Source: CAYYIS01 sp964470965 | Lineage (GTDB): Bacteria; JAAXHH01; JABIQT01 | DNA: 64,000 nt | NCBI GenBank assembly: GCA_964470965.1 | Contig: CAYYIS010000010.1 | Location: 1 to 64,000 of the forward strand | Reading direction: 5' to 3' | Position numbers and translations under genes: made by a program | The notes under the pieces: generated by a model | Database searches by the model: none | What the model saw: only the letters and a program-made list of their open reading frames with translations | Told to the model about the DNA's origin: nothing | In this document: positions 53,601-62,788 of the stretch, one piece after another | Layout of the letters: each line of letters opens with the position of its first letter | Position numbering within the stretch: position 1 is the stretch's first letter

Positions 53601-54419
53601 CAGCAAATTGAAATGGCTGATAGAGGTCCAGAAAGCTTCGAGCGTCTGTCCCGAGAGTGTGCGTCCGCTGGCATCGGTGACCGTCACGGATGCCATAACG
53701 GGCACCTGACGCATTCCCTCGTCGAACAACCGCTGGATTGCGAATAGGCCGGCTTTGATGTTGAGTGTGTCGAAAGTGGTCTCCATCATGAGCAGGTCCG
53801 CACCACCCGCGATCAGCGCGCGGGCCTGAACCCCATAGGACGTCGCCAGATCGTCGAAGGTCACCAAACGATACGCCGGGTTGTTGACGTCCGGCGATAG
53901 CGACGCCGTTCTGGTGGTCGGCCCCATAGCGCCTACGACAAAACGGGGCCGTGAAGGATCTTCGGCAACAAAGGCATCTACGGCACGACGGGCAACCTGA
54001 GCAGCGGCCAGACTGATGTCGTAGCTGTGTGCCTCCAGGCCGTAATCCGCCTGTGACGTGGAGGTAGCCGTGAAGGTATTCGTCTCGATCAGATCAGCGC
54101 CGGCTTCGAGATACTTGCGGTGGATCTCCTCGATGATATCCGGGCGTGTGAGGGACAGCAGGTCATTGTTACCCTTAAGATCTTTAGGATGATCCTTAAA
54201 TTTATCCCCACGAAAGTCTACTTCTTCAAGCCCATAACCCTGAATCAAGGATCCCATGGCGCCATCGAATATGAGGATACGTTCGGACAGCAGGCCGTGG
54301 AGCTGTGCGACGATTTCCGTATATGAGGTATGAGTTTCAGGTTGGCTGAAGATAGTGTCTCCTGAGCGAAGTGTCACCACTGGGGAGGTCGGGTCTCCCT
54401 GAGTCCGGAAAAGAATCAT
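50610..54419 (-). CDS. metH: Cobalamin-dependent methionine synthase MetH
   Basis: About 1269 aa, full length. The homocysteine-binding domain shows ILIFDGAMGSLIQ and zinc ligands in NCSLG and GGCCGSTPD. The methyltetrahydrofolate domain has ERTNVTGSRRF. The cap and cobalamin domains follow, with the Co-coordinating His in DVHDIGKNIVG. The C-terminal reactivation domain has RPAPGYPACPDHTEK. It transfers a methyl group from 5-methyl-THF to homocysteine. The exact start is unclear: ATG at 54419 is the first methionine after a structured leader, a TTG at 54437 is open too, and neither has a good ribosome site. It connects with glyA and msrB in this window through one-carbon and methionine metabolism. 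Confidence 0.95.
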   Translation of the reverse strand: MILFRTQGDPTSPVVTLRSGDTIFSQPETHTSYTEIVAQLHGLLSERILIFDGAMGSLIQGYGLEEVDFRGDKFKDHPKDLKGNNDLLSLTRPDIIEEIHRKYLEAGADLIETNTFTATSTSQADYGLEAHSYDISLAAAQVARRAVDAFVAEDPSRPRFVVGAMGPTTRTASLSPDVNNPAYRLVTFDDLATSYGVQARALIAGGADLLMMETTFDTLNIKAGLFAIQRLFDEGMRQVPVMASVTVTDASGRTLSGQTLEAFWTSISHFNLLSMGINCSLGADQMGGYVEELSHTVPIYMSCYPNAGLPNEFGGYDDTPEHMAEVLGSFVSEGWLNFVGGCCGSTPDHIRAIAQAVEVRGRPRTPPEQEEISVYSGLEPFKIFKDSTFTMIGERTNVTGSRRFAKLILKDRFEEGLEVARQQVEGGANIIDVNMDEGMLDGGEAMTTFLNYIAAEPDVARVPIMIDSSKWSVIEAGLKCVQGKGVVNSISLKEGEAQFRKYAHLVKAYGAAVVVMAFDEEGQATSVDRKVEILARSYRILTEDVGTDPLDIIFDPNILTVATGIEEHNDYAVNFIESIRRLKVLFPKAKVSGGVSNISFSFRGNDYIREAMHAAFLYHAIQAGMDMGIVNAGQLALYEDIDEETLQLVEDVLLNRREDATERLLEFAETKKQKGKAQVKDESWRQGTLEERLSHALIKGIADYIEEDVEEARQKYERPLHIIEGPLMGGMSVVGDLFGDGKMFLPQVVKTARVMKKAVAYLIPFMEGGQDDGARKYQGKIVMATVKGDVHDIGKNIVGVVLACNNYEIIDLGVMVPVDKILQTARTEEADLIGLSGLITPSLDEMVHVAREMDREGFDIPLLIGGATTSRKHTAVKIAPSYHANTVHVLDASRAVEVVGSLISDALKPGYESAIRAEYERIRAEYEGRTPRIALLPLDEARQRRPVIDWTATQIGIPEFQGVRVEDDIPLEDIIPYIDWTPFFNTWELRGRYPKIIEDPVVGAQARDLFEDAQRLLECIVSERLLQAKAAWGFFPALAEGDDVVLYTDDTRSKTLTRFHMLRQQRPRSENAPCYSLGDFIASAHSGRADYIGAFAVTAGLGIDTLVQRYEADYDDYRAIMAKALADRLAEALAERTHLQARRAWGYGHEEDFSNNDLIREKYRGIRPAPGYPACPDHTEKQILFDLLHAEENIGITLTESFAMTPASSVCGLYFGHPDARYFAVGKIGRDQVEDYASRKGISMTDVEKWLMPNLDYDPASSASTHVSR

Positions 54420-54429
54420 TAAAGGCACA

Positions 54430-54472
54430 GTCGCCAATAACAGGGAGATACCGGCATTTCAGCCGGGGCGAC
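54430..54472 (-). promoter_or_regulatory. Structured RNA leader upstream of metH
   Basis: On the transcript strand, GTCGCC (54472-54467) pairs with GGCGAC (54435-54430), enclosing a directly stacked inner hairpin CCGGC-TGAAAT-GCCGG (54466-54451). The strand between carries TCTCCCTG, which could mask a Shine-Dalgarno sequence. It ends 11 bases before the metH ATG. I cannot match it to a known SAM, SAH or cobalamin riboswitch. Confidence 0.45.
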
Positions 54473-54562
54473 AGCCAGTATCAGAAAGATCATTCAAACC
54501 GGAACTGCTTATGGATTCCTAAAACAAAAGAAAGATGGTCGTTCAATCAATAAAGAAATTGT

Positions 54563-57094
54563 TTATCGGGATGACGGGATCGTTGAGCTGATCGTGTCAC
54601 CCTGTGCCAGGTTTAATTCAGATTCCCATGTATTTAAGGTATCGCCCACCTTCAGTTTTGACAGGGTAAGCTCGCCATGTAAAACGGTCAATTCGATATC
54701 AGAATCCGAGATCGAGTATGTGCCCCAGGCGTGACCGGTGGACCAGAACCAACGTCCTGGGTTCTTTGCAAACTGCATGGTCTTTTCGACGGCGGAAAAC
54801 TGAAAGCCGGTAAGTGCCAGATGAGCCGCCCAGGCGGCCATGGCTCGGGCGTAGTGGTGGCCGCATTCCGCCTCGTCAAAGGGGTTGCGTTTGCGGCCGT
54901 CGTACCGTTCACGAATATTGGCGATACACAGAAGCCCCTCGTCGGTCTGCCCTTCGTAGAGCATACCGATGGCGGCGGTGTACTCGAATCCAGTCATGAC
55001 TTCCGTGAAATACGGGAAGGGATTGTTGGGACGGTCTTTCGGGTAGCTGGCCATCAGCAGCGCGGATTCCTCGCCTGTGGCATAGGAACGCATGGTGTTG
55101 AAATGATCGCCGAGGCCTTCACGGAGGTTATATTTCATAATACTGCGTAATGTGGTCCGAACATGGTTTTCATCGACCAGATATCCAAGTCCGCACACGT
55201 GCGCCATATACTGGCCAACAAGCTGATCCACCAGGCATCCGGGACCAAGCTGGTAGTCGGGTGACGACAGATCCGTGGCGCCCATACCGACCCGCAGGCT
55301 CTCAGCTACGTTTTCTGCCTGTCCCGGTGTTCGAATTTCATGCTCGTAGTATTCACCGTTGAACAGGTGTTTGTCGATCCAGTCTCTCCCCTTCTGATAA
55401 AGCGCCCGGCACCGGTCCGCAAACGCCTCATCACCGGCGTACCGTGTCATCTCTTCGGCGGCGCGCAGAGCGCCCAGGTACCAGATGTTCATCTGGGGAT
55501 TGGGGCCGTAGTATTCCACATCCATGGTATTATGCTGGCAGCCTTCCATCACGCCATCATGATCCGCGTCCCATCCGCCCGGTATCCAGCAGAACGCCAG
55601 TGCTTTTCTGATATTGGGCAGCAGTCTGTAAAGCGTGTCGTCATCGCCGGAGAGCTGCCAGTCGCGGTATATTTTCATGAGGCAGCCCATCTGGCCGTCC
55701 GCGGCTGCGTGCGCGATATTCCGGGCACGCTCGATAGGCAGTGATACGCGGAAGCTCATCATACCGTCGTCTCTGGTGGCGTGGACGAATTCCACCTCTC
55801 GCATTTTCAGGGCCAGATCACCAAACAGGAACGCAATCGATTGCTCATAGTTCCAAACATGGGTGCAGGATCCCAGGCAGCATCCGTCGTCGTCATTGCA
55901 GCCCTCCCATCCGAATAACAGACCATCCGGCGTCCGGAAGCAGGTCTGGCTGCGGAGGGTGCTCAAGTTGAATAGGGCGGCTTCCTTAACCACCTCCGGC
56001 AGGTCTGTCTGACAGAATGCTGAGACGAAATTTACCGTATCGGTTTCTAGCGTGTTAAGATGCGGTCCGACTTGTTTTACCACCTCCCAGGCATCTTGGT
56101 GCTGAGCGGTGTAGTAGTTACCGATGCGATCGCCGTTGTCACAGCAGGCGCCGCCGTCGCAGCAGCCTTCCTTCTGAGGCGCGGGCGTCCAAGTGTATCG
56201 ATTCGGGAAATGCCAGGCCAAAAGGAAAGTGACGGAACGCGTTTCACCGGGTGCCAATTTAGTCTTGACGGCCAGGGAGGCGATGGGAGTGTCATCACCG
56301 CCTGCTTCACGGTCTTCGAGTATTCCATCGGTGCTGAAGTCATCCCAGAAATCAAGCAAGGATGATCCCCAACCTATCTTCTTCCATGCGGTCCGCATAC
56401 TTATACCGGTACCGGACGGAGTAGCGAGAGCCATGGTGCCCCACTGGGCCGCCGTGCGATCTACATCTTTCGAGGTCATGTACAGACCTCGAAAGCCGTC
56501 GGATGCTCTGAATCGGTTCTGATTTCCCTTGCTCGTACCTTCCGAGCCGTCGTGACCTATGAAGTTTGGTATGGTTCCGCAGACGGAGATATCCACGGCC
56601 GTATCCATTTTATTGGTCGCCACATAGCGCAGTACTGCCACCGGTAGGCCGCTGTTGTCCGCATCGCAGGGGATTAAAGGGTTGAACGCTTCCAACCTTA
56701 CATCGACAGGGACATTCGGGTCAGACAGTGAAACCTGACCGAAGGGGTATGCTGCTGCGAACGAACAGTCGGAAAACCGGGGCAGGCCGTGGTTGGGCGT
56801 TTGACTTCCGGATGCACCTTCGTATTCAAAATATTCGAGCGGGCCTTCGAGCAGCCGAGTTACGGCACGGGCTTTTTCCGGTCGGGCATACAACGCGAAA
56901 AAGGGCGCCCCGCTAAAGCGCCCTCCTGGAATGAAACCTTTGGCAGGTCGGTTCATGATCTCCCAGTCCCGGAGATCGCCCCGACCACCGAGTGACACGG
57001 TACCGGTTCCGATCCCTCCGATCGGCAATGCGATGCGCGCCAGATGATGCCGGTCGTATTTCTTCAGGACGGGCCAGGAGGTTAGTTCAGCCAT
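54563..57094 (-). CDS. GH116-family glycosidase (GBA2-type glucosylceramidase family)
   Basis: An 843-aa cytoplasmic-looking enzyme of GH116, whose bacterial members are beta-glucosidases or beta-xylosidases. The N-terminal domain begins with PVLKKYDRHHLARIALPIGGIGTGTVSLGGRGDLRDWEI. The (alpha/alpha)6 catalytic domain contains GSCTHVWNYEQSIAFLFGDLA, where the Glu is the likely nucleophile, and CQHNTMDVEYYGPN, where the Asp is the likely acid. Several Cys-rich loops (GCCDGGACCDNGD) are notable. GGAGC precedes the ATG. It lies 29 nt after the symporter gene. No signal peptide is seen. Confidence 0.9.
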   Translation of the reverse strand: MAELTSWPVLKKYDRHHLARIALPIGGIGTGTVSLGGRGDLRDWEIMNRPAKGFIPGGRFSGAPFFALYARPEKARAVTRLLEGPLEYFEYEGASGSQTPNHGLPRFSDCSFAAAYPFGQVSLSDPNVPVDVRLEAFNPLIPCDADNSGLPVAVLRYVATNKMDTAVDISVCGTIPNFIGHDGSEGTSKGNQNRFRASDGFRGLYMTSKDVDRTAAQWGTMALATPSGTGISMRTAWKKIGWGSSLLDFWDDFSTDGILEDREAGGDDTPIASLAVKTKLAPGETRSVTFLLAWHFPNRYTWTPAPQKEGCCDGGACCDNGDRIGNYYTAQHQDAWEVVKQVGPHLNTLETDTVNFVSAFCQTDLPEVVKEAALFNLSTLRSQTCFRTPDGLLFGWEGCNDDDGCCLGSCTHVWNYEQSIAFLFGDLALKMREVEFVHATRDDGMMSFRVSLPIERARNIAHAAADGQMGCLMKIYRDWQLSGDDDTLYRLLPNIRKALAFCWIPGGWDADHDGVMEGCQHNTMDVEYYGPNPQMNIWYLGALRAAEEMTRYAGDEAFADRCRALYQKGRDWIDKHLFNGEYYEHEIRTPGQAENVAESLRVGMGATDLSSPDYQLGPGCLVDQLVGQYMAHVCGLGYLVDENHVRTTLRSIMKYNLREGLGDHFNTMRSYATGEESALLMASYPKDRPNNPFPYFTEVMTGFEYTAAIGMLYEGQTDEGLLCIANIRERYDGRKRNPFDEAECGHHYARAMAAWAAHLALTGFQFSAVEKTMQFAKNPGRWFWSTGHAWGTYSISDSDIELTVLHGELTLSKLKVGDTLNTWESELNLAQGDTISSTIPSSR

Positions 57095-57123
57095 TTGATG
57101 CTCCGATTTTTCAATAGGTTTCT

Positions 57124-58536
57124 TTAATTTGGTTTCTCTATTTCGTGGGCAGGAGCTTCGTTATAGCCGCTGTGAGATAGTTGACACCGAGCGATGTAGT
57201 CATGCAATGCTCGCATCACACGGGGGGCAAGAAGGAGTGTGGAGACCATGGTAGGGATGGCCATCAGGGCAAACATTCCGTCGATTAGGGCTACGGCGGC
57301 ATCCAGGGAAGTTACGGCGGCGACAATGATGCAGCCTACATAAAATATATTGTAGATCCCCTGGCGGTCGGCGCCAATCAGGAAGCCCAGGCACTTGGTC
57401 CCGTAGTAGGAATACGTGAAGATGGTGCTGGCGCTGAAGAACACGACACAGATGATGAGCAGGTACGATCCGAATCCCGGCATAGCGGATTCGAACGCGT
57501 TGGCGGTCAGCGTCACGCCGTTTACTGATGAGGTCTGCCAGACGCCGGTAATCAAGATCATAAGGGCAGTGCAGGTACACACGATCATCGTGTCGATTAC
57601 GGGTTCCAGCATGGCGACGAGGCCTTCCCTTATGGGTTCACGGGTCTTTGCCGCCCCATGGGCCATGGATTCAGTACCTATCCCCGCCTCGTTCGAGAAA
57701 GCCGCCCGCCTTACTCCGGTCACGATCACTGTACCGATGGCTCCGCCGGCTACCGCCTGACCGCTGAACGCGTCCGTTATGATCAGTCCCAGATACTGCG
57801 GAACGTCGCCCAGATTAACCAGGATGACCCAGAGGGCACAGGCCATATAGAGGATCACCATGGCCGGTACCACGCGGGAGGCCACATCTGCGATGCGGGA
57901 GATGCCACCGAAAATAACAATACCTACCAGCATCACGAGTGCAACACCGGCGCCGAAGTCAAACCAGAAGTGCTCCACGCTGTCGGTCACACCCATAGGC
58001 ACGAAGACCACGTCTCTGATTACCTGTACCAGCTGGTTGACCTGCAGAATTGGCAGGCAGCCGACAACACCCGCTACACAGAACAATGAAGCCAGTGGCT
58101 TCCAGGATTTCCCCAGTCCCTCGACGACCACGTACATGGGGCCGCCCTGGGTGTTTCCTATGTTGTCCTGACCCCGATACATGATCGAAAGAGAACAGGT
58201 AAAGAATTTGGTCGCGATTCCCACCAGGGCGCTGACCCACATCCAGAATATGGCGCCGGGACCGCCTACGGTTATGGCGATGGCCACACCCGAGATATTG
58301 CCCATTCCGATGGTCGCGGCCAGTGCGCTTACCAGCGCCTGGAAGTGGGTGATATCGCCAGGCTCGTCAGGATCGTCGAATTTGCCGCGGATAATCTCTA
58401 TGGAATGTTTGAAATAGCGAAAGGGGATTAAACGGGAAAATCCCAGGAGAAAAGCACCACCACCGATCAGCAGGAATAATAGGTATGACCATGCGATATC
58501 CGCAAAGTCGACCACGAATTGCTCGACCTGTTCCAC
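57124..58536 (-). CDS. Alanine/glycine:cation symporter (AGCS family)
   Basis: A 470-aa inner-membrane transporter with about 11 helices that imports alanine or glycine with Na+ or H+. Family motifs: FQALVSALAATIGMGNISGVAIAI near residue 65, the signature GGPGAIFWMWVSALVGIATKF and the TGVRRAAFSNEAGIGTESMAHG segment. GTG at 58536 is supported by AAGGAG. The upstream region contains an 8-bp inverted repeat. It precedes GH116 in a likely two-gene unit, an unusual pairing. Confidence 0.92.
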   Translation of the reverse strand: MEQVEQFVVDFADIAWSYLLFLLIGGGAFLLGFSRLIPFRYFKHSIEIIRGKFDDPDEPGDITHFQALVSALAATIGMGNISGVAIAITVGGPGAIFWMWVSALVGIATKFFTCSLSIMYRGQDNIGNTQGGPMYVVVEGLGKSWKPLASLFCVAGVVGCLPILQVNQLVQVIRDVVFVPMGVTDSVEHFWFDFGAGVALVMLVGIVIFGGISRIADVASRVVPAMVILYMACALWVILVNLGDVPQYLGLIITDAFSGQAVAGGAIGTVIVTGVRRAAFSNEAGIGTESMAHGAAKTREPIREGLVAMLEPVIDTMIVCTCTALMILITGVWQTSSVNGVTLTANAFESAMPGFGSYLLIICVVFFSASTIFTYSYYGTKCLGFLIGADRQGIYNIFYVGCIIVAAVTSLDAAVALIDGMFALMAIPTMVSTLLLAPRVMRALHDYIARCQLSHSGYNEAPAHEIEKPN

Positions 58537-58891
58537 GTAGTATGCTCCTTCATATGATTGTCAGATTCGGATGATCTATCATGACAATCTGCGAGGATGT
58601 TGTCAAGCGATATTCCTACCAGCCTACTTTGCTCAGATCATCTTCGAAAAGGCCGGATACAATCCGAATACCGAATATACCAGAATCCATTTAAAGTACT
58701 GATGTCGACTGGAATTGCTCTGCAAATTACTCGGTGCATAGTCCATGGCCTCTACCGTCTCCTTAAGTTAAACGCGTAGGTCGTTTTTAATATTCAATAC
58801 AGGGGGGACAGGCCGGGAAGGTTTTGGGGGGAGATTAAATGGTGCCTGGCGTGATGGCACACGCCTAATGGCAACCGTTTTCTTGGTTTGA
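58537..58891. other. Intergenic region between AGCS and dehydratase genes
   Basis: 355 bases. Apart from the inverted repeat next to the AGCS start and a G-rich tract near 58800-58830, I see no gene, terminator or RNA. Confidence 0.5.
58556..58589 (-). promoter_or_regulatory. Inverted repeat upstream of the AGCS gene
   Basis: GATTGTCA (58556-58563) and TGACAATC (58582-58589) form an 8-bp perfect inverted repeat with 18 bases between, ending 20 nt before the start codon. Possible operator or leader hairpin. Confidence 0.4.
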
Positions 58892-60022
58892 CTACCAGTT
58901 CGTGAACGTCCCGTCCTGCCGGTGAAGCATGGGCGCCTGCACCGGATGATAAGGATGTTTGAGGGCGGCTTCTTCGTCGAATTCAATGCCAAGGCCGGGC
59001 GTCTCGGGCGGCAGCAGGTATCCGTCTTCCCATTCCGCCTGCACGGGAAATACGTCGGCTAGTGCACCGGGTTTGGCTGGCATTTCCTGAACGCCGAAGT
59101 TGGGAGTGGCCAGGTCCAGGTGAAGACAGGCCGAAGCCGAAACCGGACCGAGAGGATTGTGCGGAGCGATGTTAATATAATGGGTTTCCGCCCAGCCGGA
59201 AACCTTCCGGGCTTCGGTGAGACCACCGACGAGACATAGGTCAATCCGGGCATAGTTTATCAGGTCGTGTTCTATCAACTCCCGGAATTCCCATTTGCTG
59301 GAATAATGCTCTCCCACGCCGAGCGGTACGGCCACATGACGGCGTAAATGATGATAGGATTCTTTATTTTCGGAACGCAGGGGATCTTCCACGAAGAACA
59401 ACCGGAATTCCTCCACCGCCCGGCAGAACGTGATTGCGTCGGCGGGATCGAGCCGGGTGTGGACATCGCACAGAAGCTCAATCTCGTCGCCGACCGCCTC
59501 CCGCACGGCCCGGCATTGTTCGATGCCATGGCGCAAGGCACGGGATGGTTCGAACAGGTCACCTTCCGAGAGCAGCCCCCAGCGGATGAATTTCCAGCCG
59601 TCCTCCACCAACTGCAGGGCTGCTGTGGCCAGCGCTTCCGGAGTTGCGCCGCCTGCATGGGGATAGCAGACGACTCGGTCCCGGCACCGCCCGCCCAGCA
59701 GTTCGTACACCGGCACGCCGAGGGCTTTTCCGTGTATATCCCACAACGCGATGTCGATGGCGCTGATGGCCGCCGACAGTGTGCGCTCGCCGGGAAAGAA
59801 ACTGCCGCGGAACATTACCTGCCAGAGATGCTCCTTGCGGGTCGGATCCTGGCCTATCAGCAGGGGCTTGAGTGTGTTGACGGTCTCGAGAACCGCCAGC
59901 TCCCGCCAAGTCAATCCGCTCTCACCGACACCGTAGAGACCGCTGTCCGTCTCTACTTTGACGATCAGATAATTGCGTCCACCACCCCAGACGGGGAATG
60001 CTTTTACATCGGTAATTTTCAC
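58892..60022 (-). CDS. Mandelate racemase/enolase-superfamily sugar-acid dehydratase
   Basis: A 376-aa enolase-superfamily protein of the mandelate racemase/ManD-galactonate dehydratase type, expected to dehydrate an acid sugar. Metal ligands are Asp in ELLCDVHTRLDP, Glu in FFVEDPLRSE and Glu in PLGVGEHYSSKWEF; the general acid/base His is in INIAPHNPLGPVS. The usual lysine on the second strand is replaced in WKFIRWGLL, as in RspA/ManD relatives. The weak ribosome site and 15-nt spacing suggest cotranscription with msrB upstream. Likely part of hexuronate or aldonate breakdown downstream of the glycosidases. Confidence 0.85.
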   Translation of the reverse strand: MKITDVKAFPVWGGGRNYLIVKVETDSGLYGVGESGLTWRELAVLETVNTLKPLLIGQDPTRKEHLWQVMFRGSFFPGERTLSAAISAIDIALWDIHGKALGVPVYELLGGRCRDRVVCYPHAGGATPEALATAALQLVEDGWKFIRWGLLSEGDLFEPSRALRHGIEQCRAVREAVGDEIELLCDVHTRLDPADAITFCRAVEEFRLFFVEDPLRSENKESYHHLRRHVAVPLGVGEHYSSKWEFRELIEHDLINYARIDLCLVGGLTEARKVSGWAETHYINIAPHNPLGPVSASACLHLDLATPNFGVQEMPAKPGALADVFPVQAEWEDGYLLPPETPGLGIEFDEEAALKHPYHPVQAPMLHRQDGTFTNW

Positions 60023-60037
60023 AGGTAGCGGAATCCT

Positions 60038-60616
60038 TTATTCTTCGGCATTCTTCTCCATCTCGGCTCTGGGTGTGAAATCCAAGGAGGCGGAGTTCAT
60101 GCAATAACGCAGGCCAGTCGGACGTGGACCGTCGTTGAAGACGTGGCCCAGATGGCCGTCGCAGCGTTTGCACACCACCTCGGTGCGCACCATTCCGAAA
60201 CTATGATCGGATTCCTCTTCCACATTTTCTTCTGCCACCGGTTCGTAAAAACTCGGCCACCCGGTGCCGGAATCGAACTTCGTTTTGGAATCGAAAACCG
60301 CTGTACCGCAACCGATGCATTTGTAAATACCGTCTTCATCATGCTTGTTGTATTTTCCGGTGAAGGCTCGTTCGGTGCCTTTCTCCCGGGTGACGTGGTA
60401 CTGCTCGTCGGTTAGTTGATTTCGCCACTCTTCCACTGTTTTTACCACTTTATCTGCCATGATGACTCCTTTTGGTTCGCCTGAATCGGTTAATTCCATG
60501 ATCGTAACAGTCCGAGGCGTAGTTGGATCACTATGTGCCGAGGTCTGTTGACCGGCCGTTCCGCAACCCACTGATAACAGCAGGGAAAGTATAAATGTAA
60601 GAGATACTGATTTCAT
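60038..60616 (-). CDS. msrB: Peptide-methionine (R)-S-oxide reductase MsrB, lipoprotein form
   Basis: A 192-aa enzyme that repairs methionine-R-sulfoxide in proteins. The N-terminal 20 residues form a lipoprotein signal (LSLLLSVGC), then a linker, then the MsrB domain: zinc ligands CIGC and CKRC, FDSGTGWPSF, HLGHVFNDGP and the catalytic Cys in LRYCMNSASLDF. Export places it in the envelope, where it may protect surface proteins against oxidation. It is upstream of the dehydratase gene with a 15-nt gap. Confidence 0.93.
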   Translation of the reverse strand: MKSVSLTFILSLLLSVGCGTAGQQTSAHSDPTTPRTVTIMELTDSGEPKGVIMADKVVKTVEEWRNQLTDEQYHVTREKGTERAFTGKYNKHDEDGIYKCIGCGTAVFDSKTKFDSGTGWPSFYEPVAEENVEEESDHSFGMVRTEVVCKRCDGHLGHVFNDGPRPTGLRYCMNSASLDFTPRAEMEKNAEE

Positions 60617-60864
60617 AAAATGCGTCTCCCGGATATGTACTCCATGATCACGCTATGCTGTCATCCTTTAACATACCCTCACCCGTAACTTTGAAACGGC
60701 CTAATCCTACGCCCTGGGATTTAACGGCTGACCACAAGATTCCCTACAGGATATCGGTTTGTCCATCGGACCCCGCTGTAAATGTGACTGAGATCCAGCA
60801 CTGTTTTAGCGCTTTAGAATGTGATGGGTAGGGCGACAGGAGTCTTTTTTAAAGTGAACCCGGT

Positions 60865-62163
60865 CTATCCCCCTGTGGGTGTTGAATCCGGGTTTTCGCG
60901 CTTTGAACCGTCTATCGTTATTCCCGGTACTGGAAATTCGGTACATAGTTCGCGGACTTCGTTATGAATGGCGGCCAGTTTCTCGTCGTTGTCATAATTT
61001 TCGATCGCTTCGCTGATCCATCGGGCGATGTGTGCCATTTCGGGCTCCTTGATGCCGCGCGTGGTGGCGGCCGGTGTACCCAGCCGAATACCGCTCGGAC
61101 TAAACGGCGAGCGCGTATCGAACGGCACGGAGTTTTTGTTGACCGTTAGCCCTGCCTTATCGAGTGAGGTTTCCGCGTCTTTTCCGATTACGCCTTTGTT
61201 GGTGAGATCCACCAGAACCAAGTGGTTATCGGTGCCGCCGGAAACCAGGTCGAACCCGTAGTCGATCAATCCATCAGCGAGGGCCCGGGCGTTGTTTACG
61301 ATCTGCTGGGCATAGGCTTTAAACGACGGCTCCATGGCCTCGCCGAATGCGATCGCCTTTGCCGCGGTAATATGGTCGTGCGGGCCGCCCTGGAGGCCGG
61401 GGAACACGGCCCTGTCAATGCTTTTTCCGTATTCCTTCTTGCACATGATAATAGCGCTGCGAGGTCCCCGAAGTGTTTTGTGCGTGGTGGTGGTCACCAC
61501 ATCGGTGATTGGAAACGGCGATGGGTGCACGCCCCCTACTACAAGGCCCGAGATGTGGGATATATCTGCCATGGCGAGCGCTCCCACTTCGTCGGCGATC
61601 GACTTGAATGCCTTGAAATCGAACAGGCGGGGATAGGCTGTCGCACCGGAGATTATAAGTTTCGGGCGCTGTACCAGTGCGATATCCCGCACCTCGTCCA
61701 TATCAATTAGGCCGGTATCCCGTCGCACACCGTAGGAAGCGACGTTGAAGTATTTACCGGAGAAATTAACGCCCAGGCCATGGGTTAGGTGGCCGCCCTG
61801 ATCAAGTTTCATACCCATAAGCGTGTCACCGGGGTCGAGCATTGCCATAAACACCGCTACGTTAGCGGGACTGCCGGAATAAGGTTGTACGTTCACATGT
61901 TCCGCACCGAACAACGTTTTAGCACGTCGTTTGGCAAGGTTCTCTATCTTATCGATGTATTCCTGCCCACCGTAATACCGTTTACCGGGATATCCTTCGG
62001 AGTATTTGTTCGTGAGGATGGAGCCCATTGCTTCCAGAACAGCCGGCGAGGTATAGTTTTCGGACGGAATCAGCTCAATCCCTTCCCGCTGCCGTGTCCG
62101 CTCACCATCAAGAATGGCGAACACTTCCGGATCCTGCGTTTGAATCGACGCAAATTCTTCCAT
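60865..62163 (-). CDS. glyA: Serine hydroxymethyltransferase
   Basis: A 432-aa PLP enzyme converting serine and tetrahydrofolate to glycine and 5,10-methylene-THF. Seen: LIPSENYTSPAVLEAMGSILTNKYSEGYPGKRYYGG near the N-terminus, the PLP-lysine motif VTTTTHKTLRGPR and the C-terminal RLGTPAATTRGIKEPEM. Start supported by AAGGAG. Supplies one-carbon units for MetH. Monocistronic by the look of its flanks. Confidence 0.97.
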   Translation of the reverse strand: MEEFASIQTQDPEVFAILDGERTRQREGIELIPSENYTSPAVLEAMGSILTNKYSEGYPGKRYYGGQEYIDKIENLAKRRAKTLFGAEHVNVQPYSGSPANVAVFMAMLDPGDTLMGMKLDQGGHLTHGLGVNFSGKYFNVASYGVRRDTGLIDMDEVRDIALVQRPKLIISGATAYPRLFDFKAFKSIADEVGALAMADISHISGLVVGGVHPSPFPITDVVTTTTHKTLRGPRSAIIMCKKEYGKSIDRAVFPGLQGGPHDHITAAKAIAFGEAMEPSFKAYAQQIVNNARALADGLIDYGFDLVSGGTDNHLVLVDLTNKGVIGKDAETSLDKAGLTVNKNSVPFDTRSPFSPSGIRLGTPAATTRGIKEPEMAHIARWISEAIENYDNDEKLAAIHNEVRELCTEFPVPGITIDGSKRENPDSTPTGG

Positions 62164-62788
62164 CTCGTTCTCCTTGAATTAGAGCGGTAATATGCCGGTC
62201 GATACAGCAATAAAATAACAGTTCAATCGTTGTTAATCCATACATCATTTATGGTGTCTAATAGTACTGAACTGCAGGCTAAAAAGCAAGTGTATTTAGG
62301 GAATGGCAGTAGTGCGGACCAGACCGGAAGAAAAGAAGTGTCAAGGGGAATCAGAGTGGAAAAGACCACAGGAAATCTCGGGTTATTCCCGCCCTTCAGT
62401 CACAGCAACCGCCGATGTTGATGAAGCACTCCGGCATTACCTGCGGCGGCGCATCCTCCGCATAATTCCGATCTTGGACCAATCCTTTAGAGCGTATAAC
62501 ATATCTTGAAACCGGCTTCCTGAATGGCTGACCCCTCTGGGGTTCTGTTGCAGCGCCTCCTCCAACGAGGATGTGTTGTGATTCATTTGGCCCCCTGTAG
62601 GCAGGTCGAGACACGATACTCAATAGGAAATCAAGCGGGAAGGAAAAGGGGGGCTGGAAAATTGAATTAGTGGTTCTATGTGATACGGGAATACATGCCT
62701 GTAAGCCCCGAAGATGTTTGGTAGATAAGCTAGGCCACCACTATTTCACAAGTGATTTTTTCGACAAATCAATAAATGAATAAATCAA
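62164..62788. other. Long non-coding stretch upstream of glyA
   Basis: 625 bases between glyA and the next gene on the same strand. Short frames occur but none has a ribosome site or recognisable sequence. The glyA promoter must lie here but I could not define it with confidence. Confidence 0.5.

Noticed and set aside
54420..54562. A known SAM, SAH or cobalamin riboswitch before metH
   Set aside because: I could not find the conserved cores of these classes; only the two stacked stems are supported.
59348..60028. A 226-aa frame antisense to the dehydratase
   Set aside because: It is opposite conserved enolase-superfamily motifs and has no independent support.
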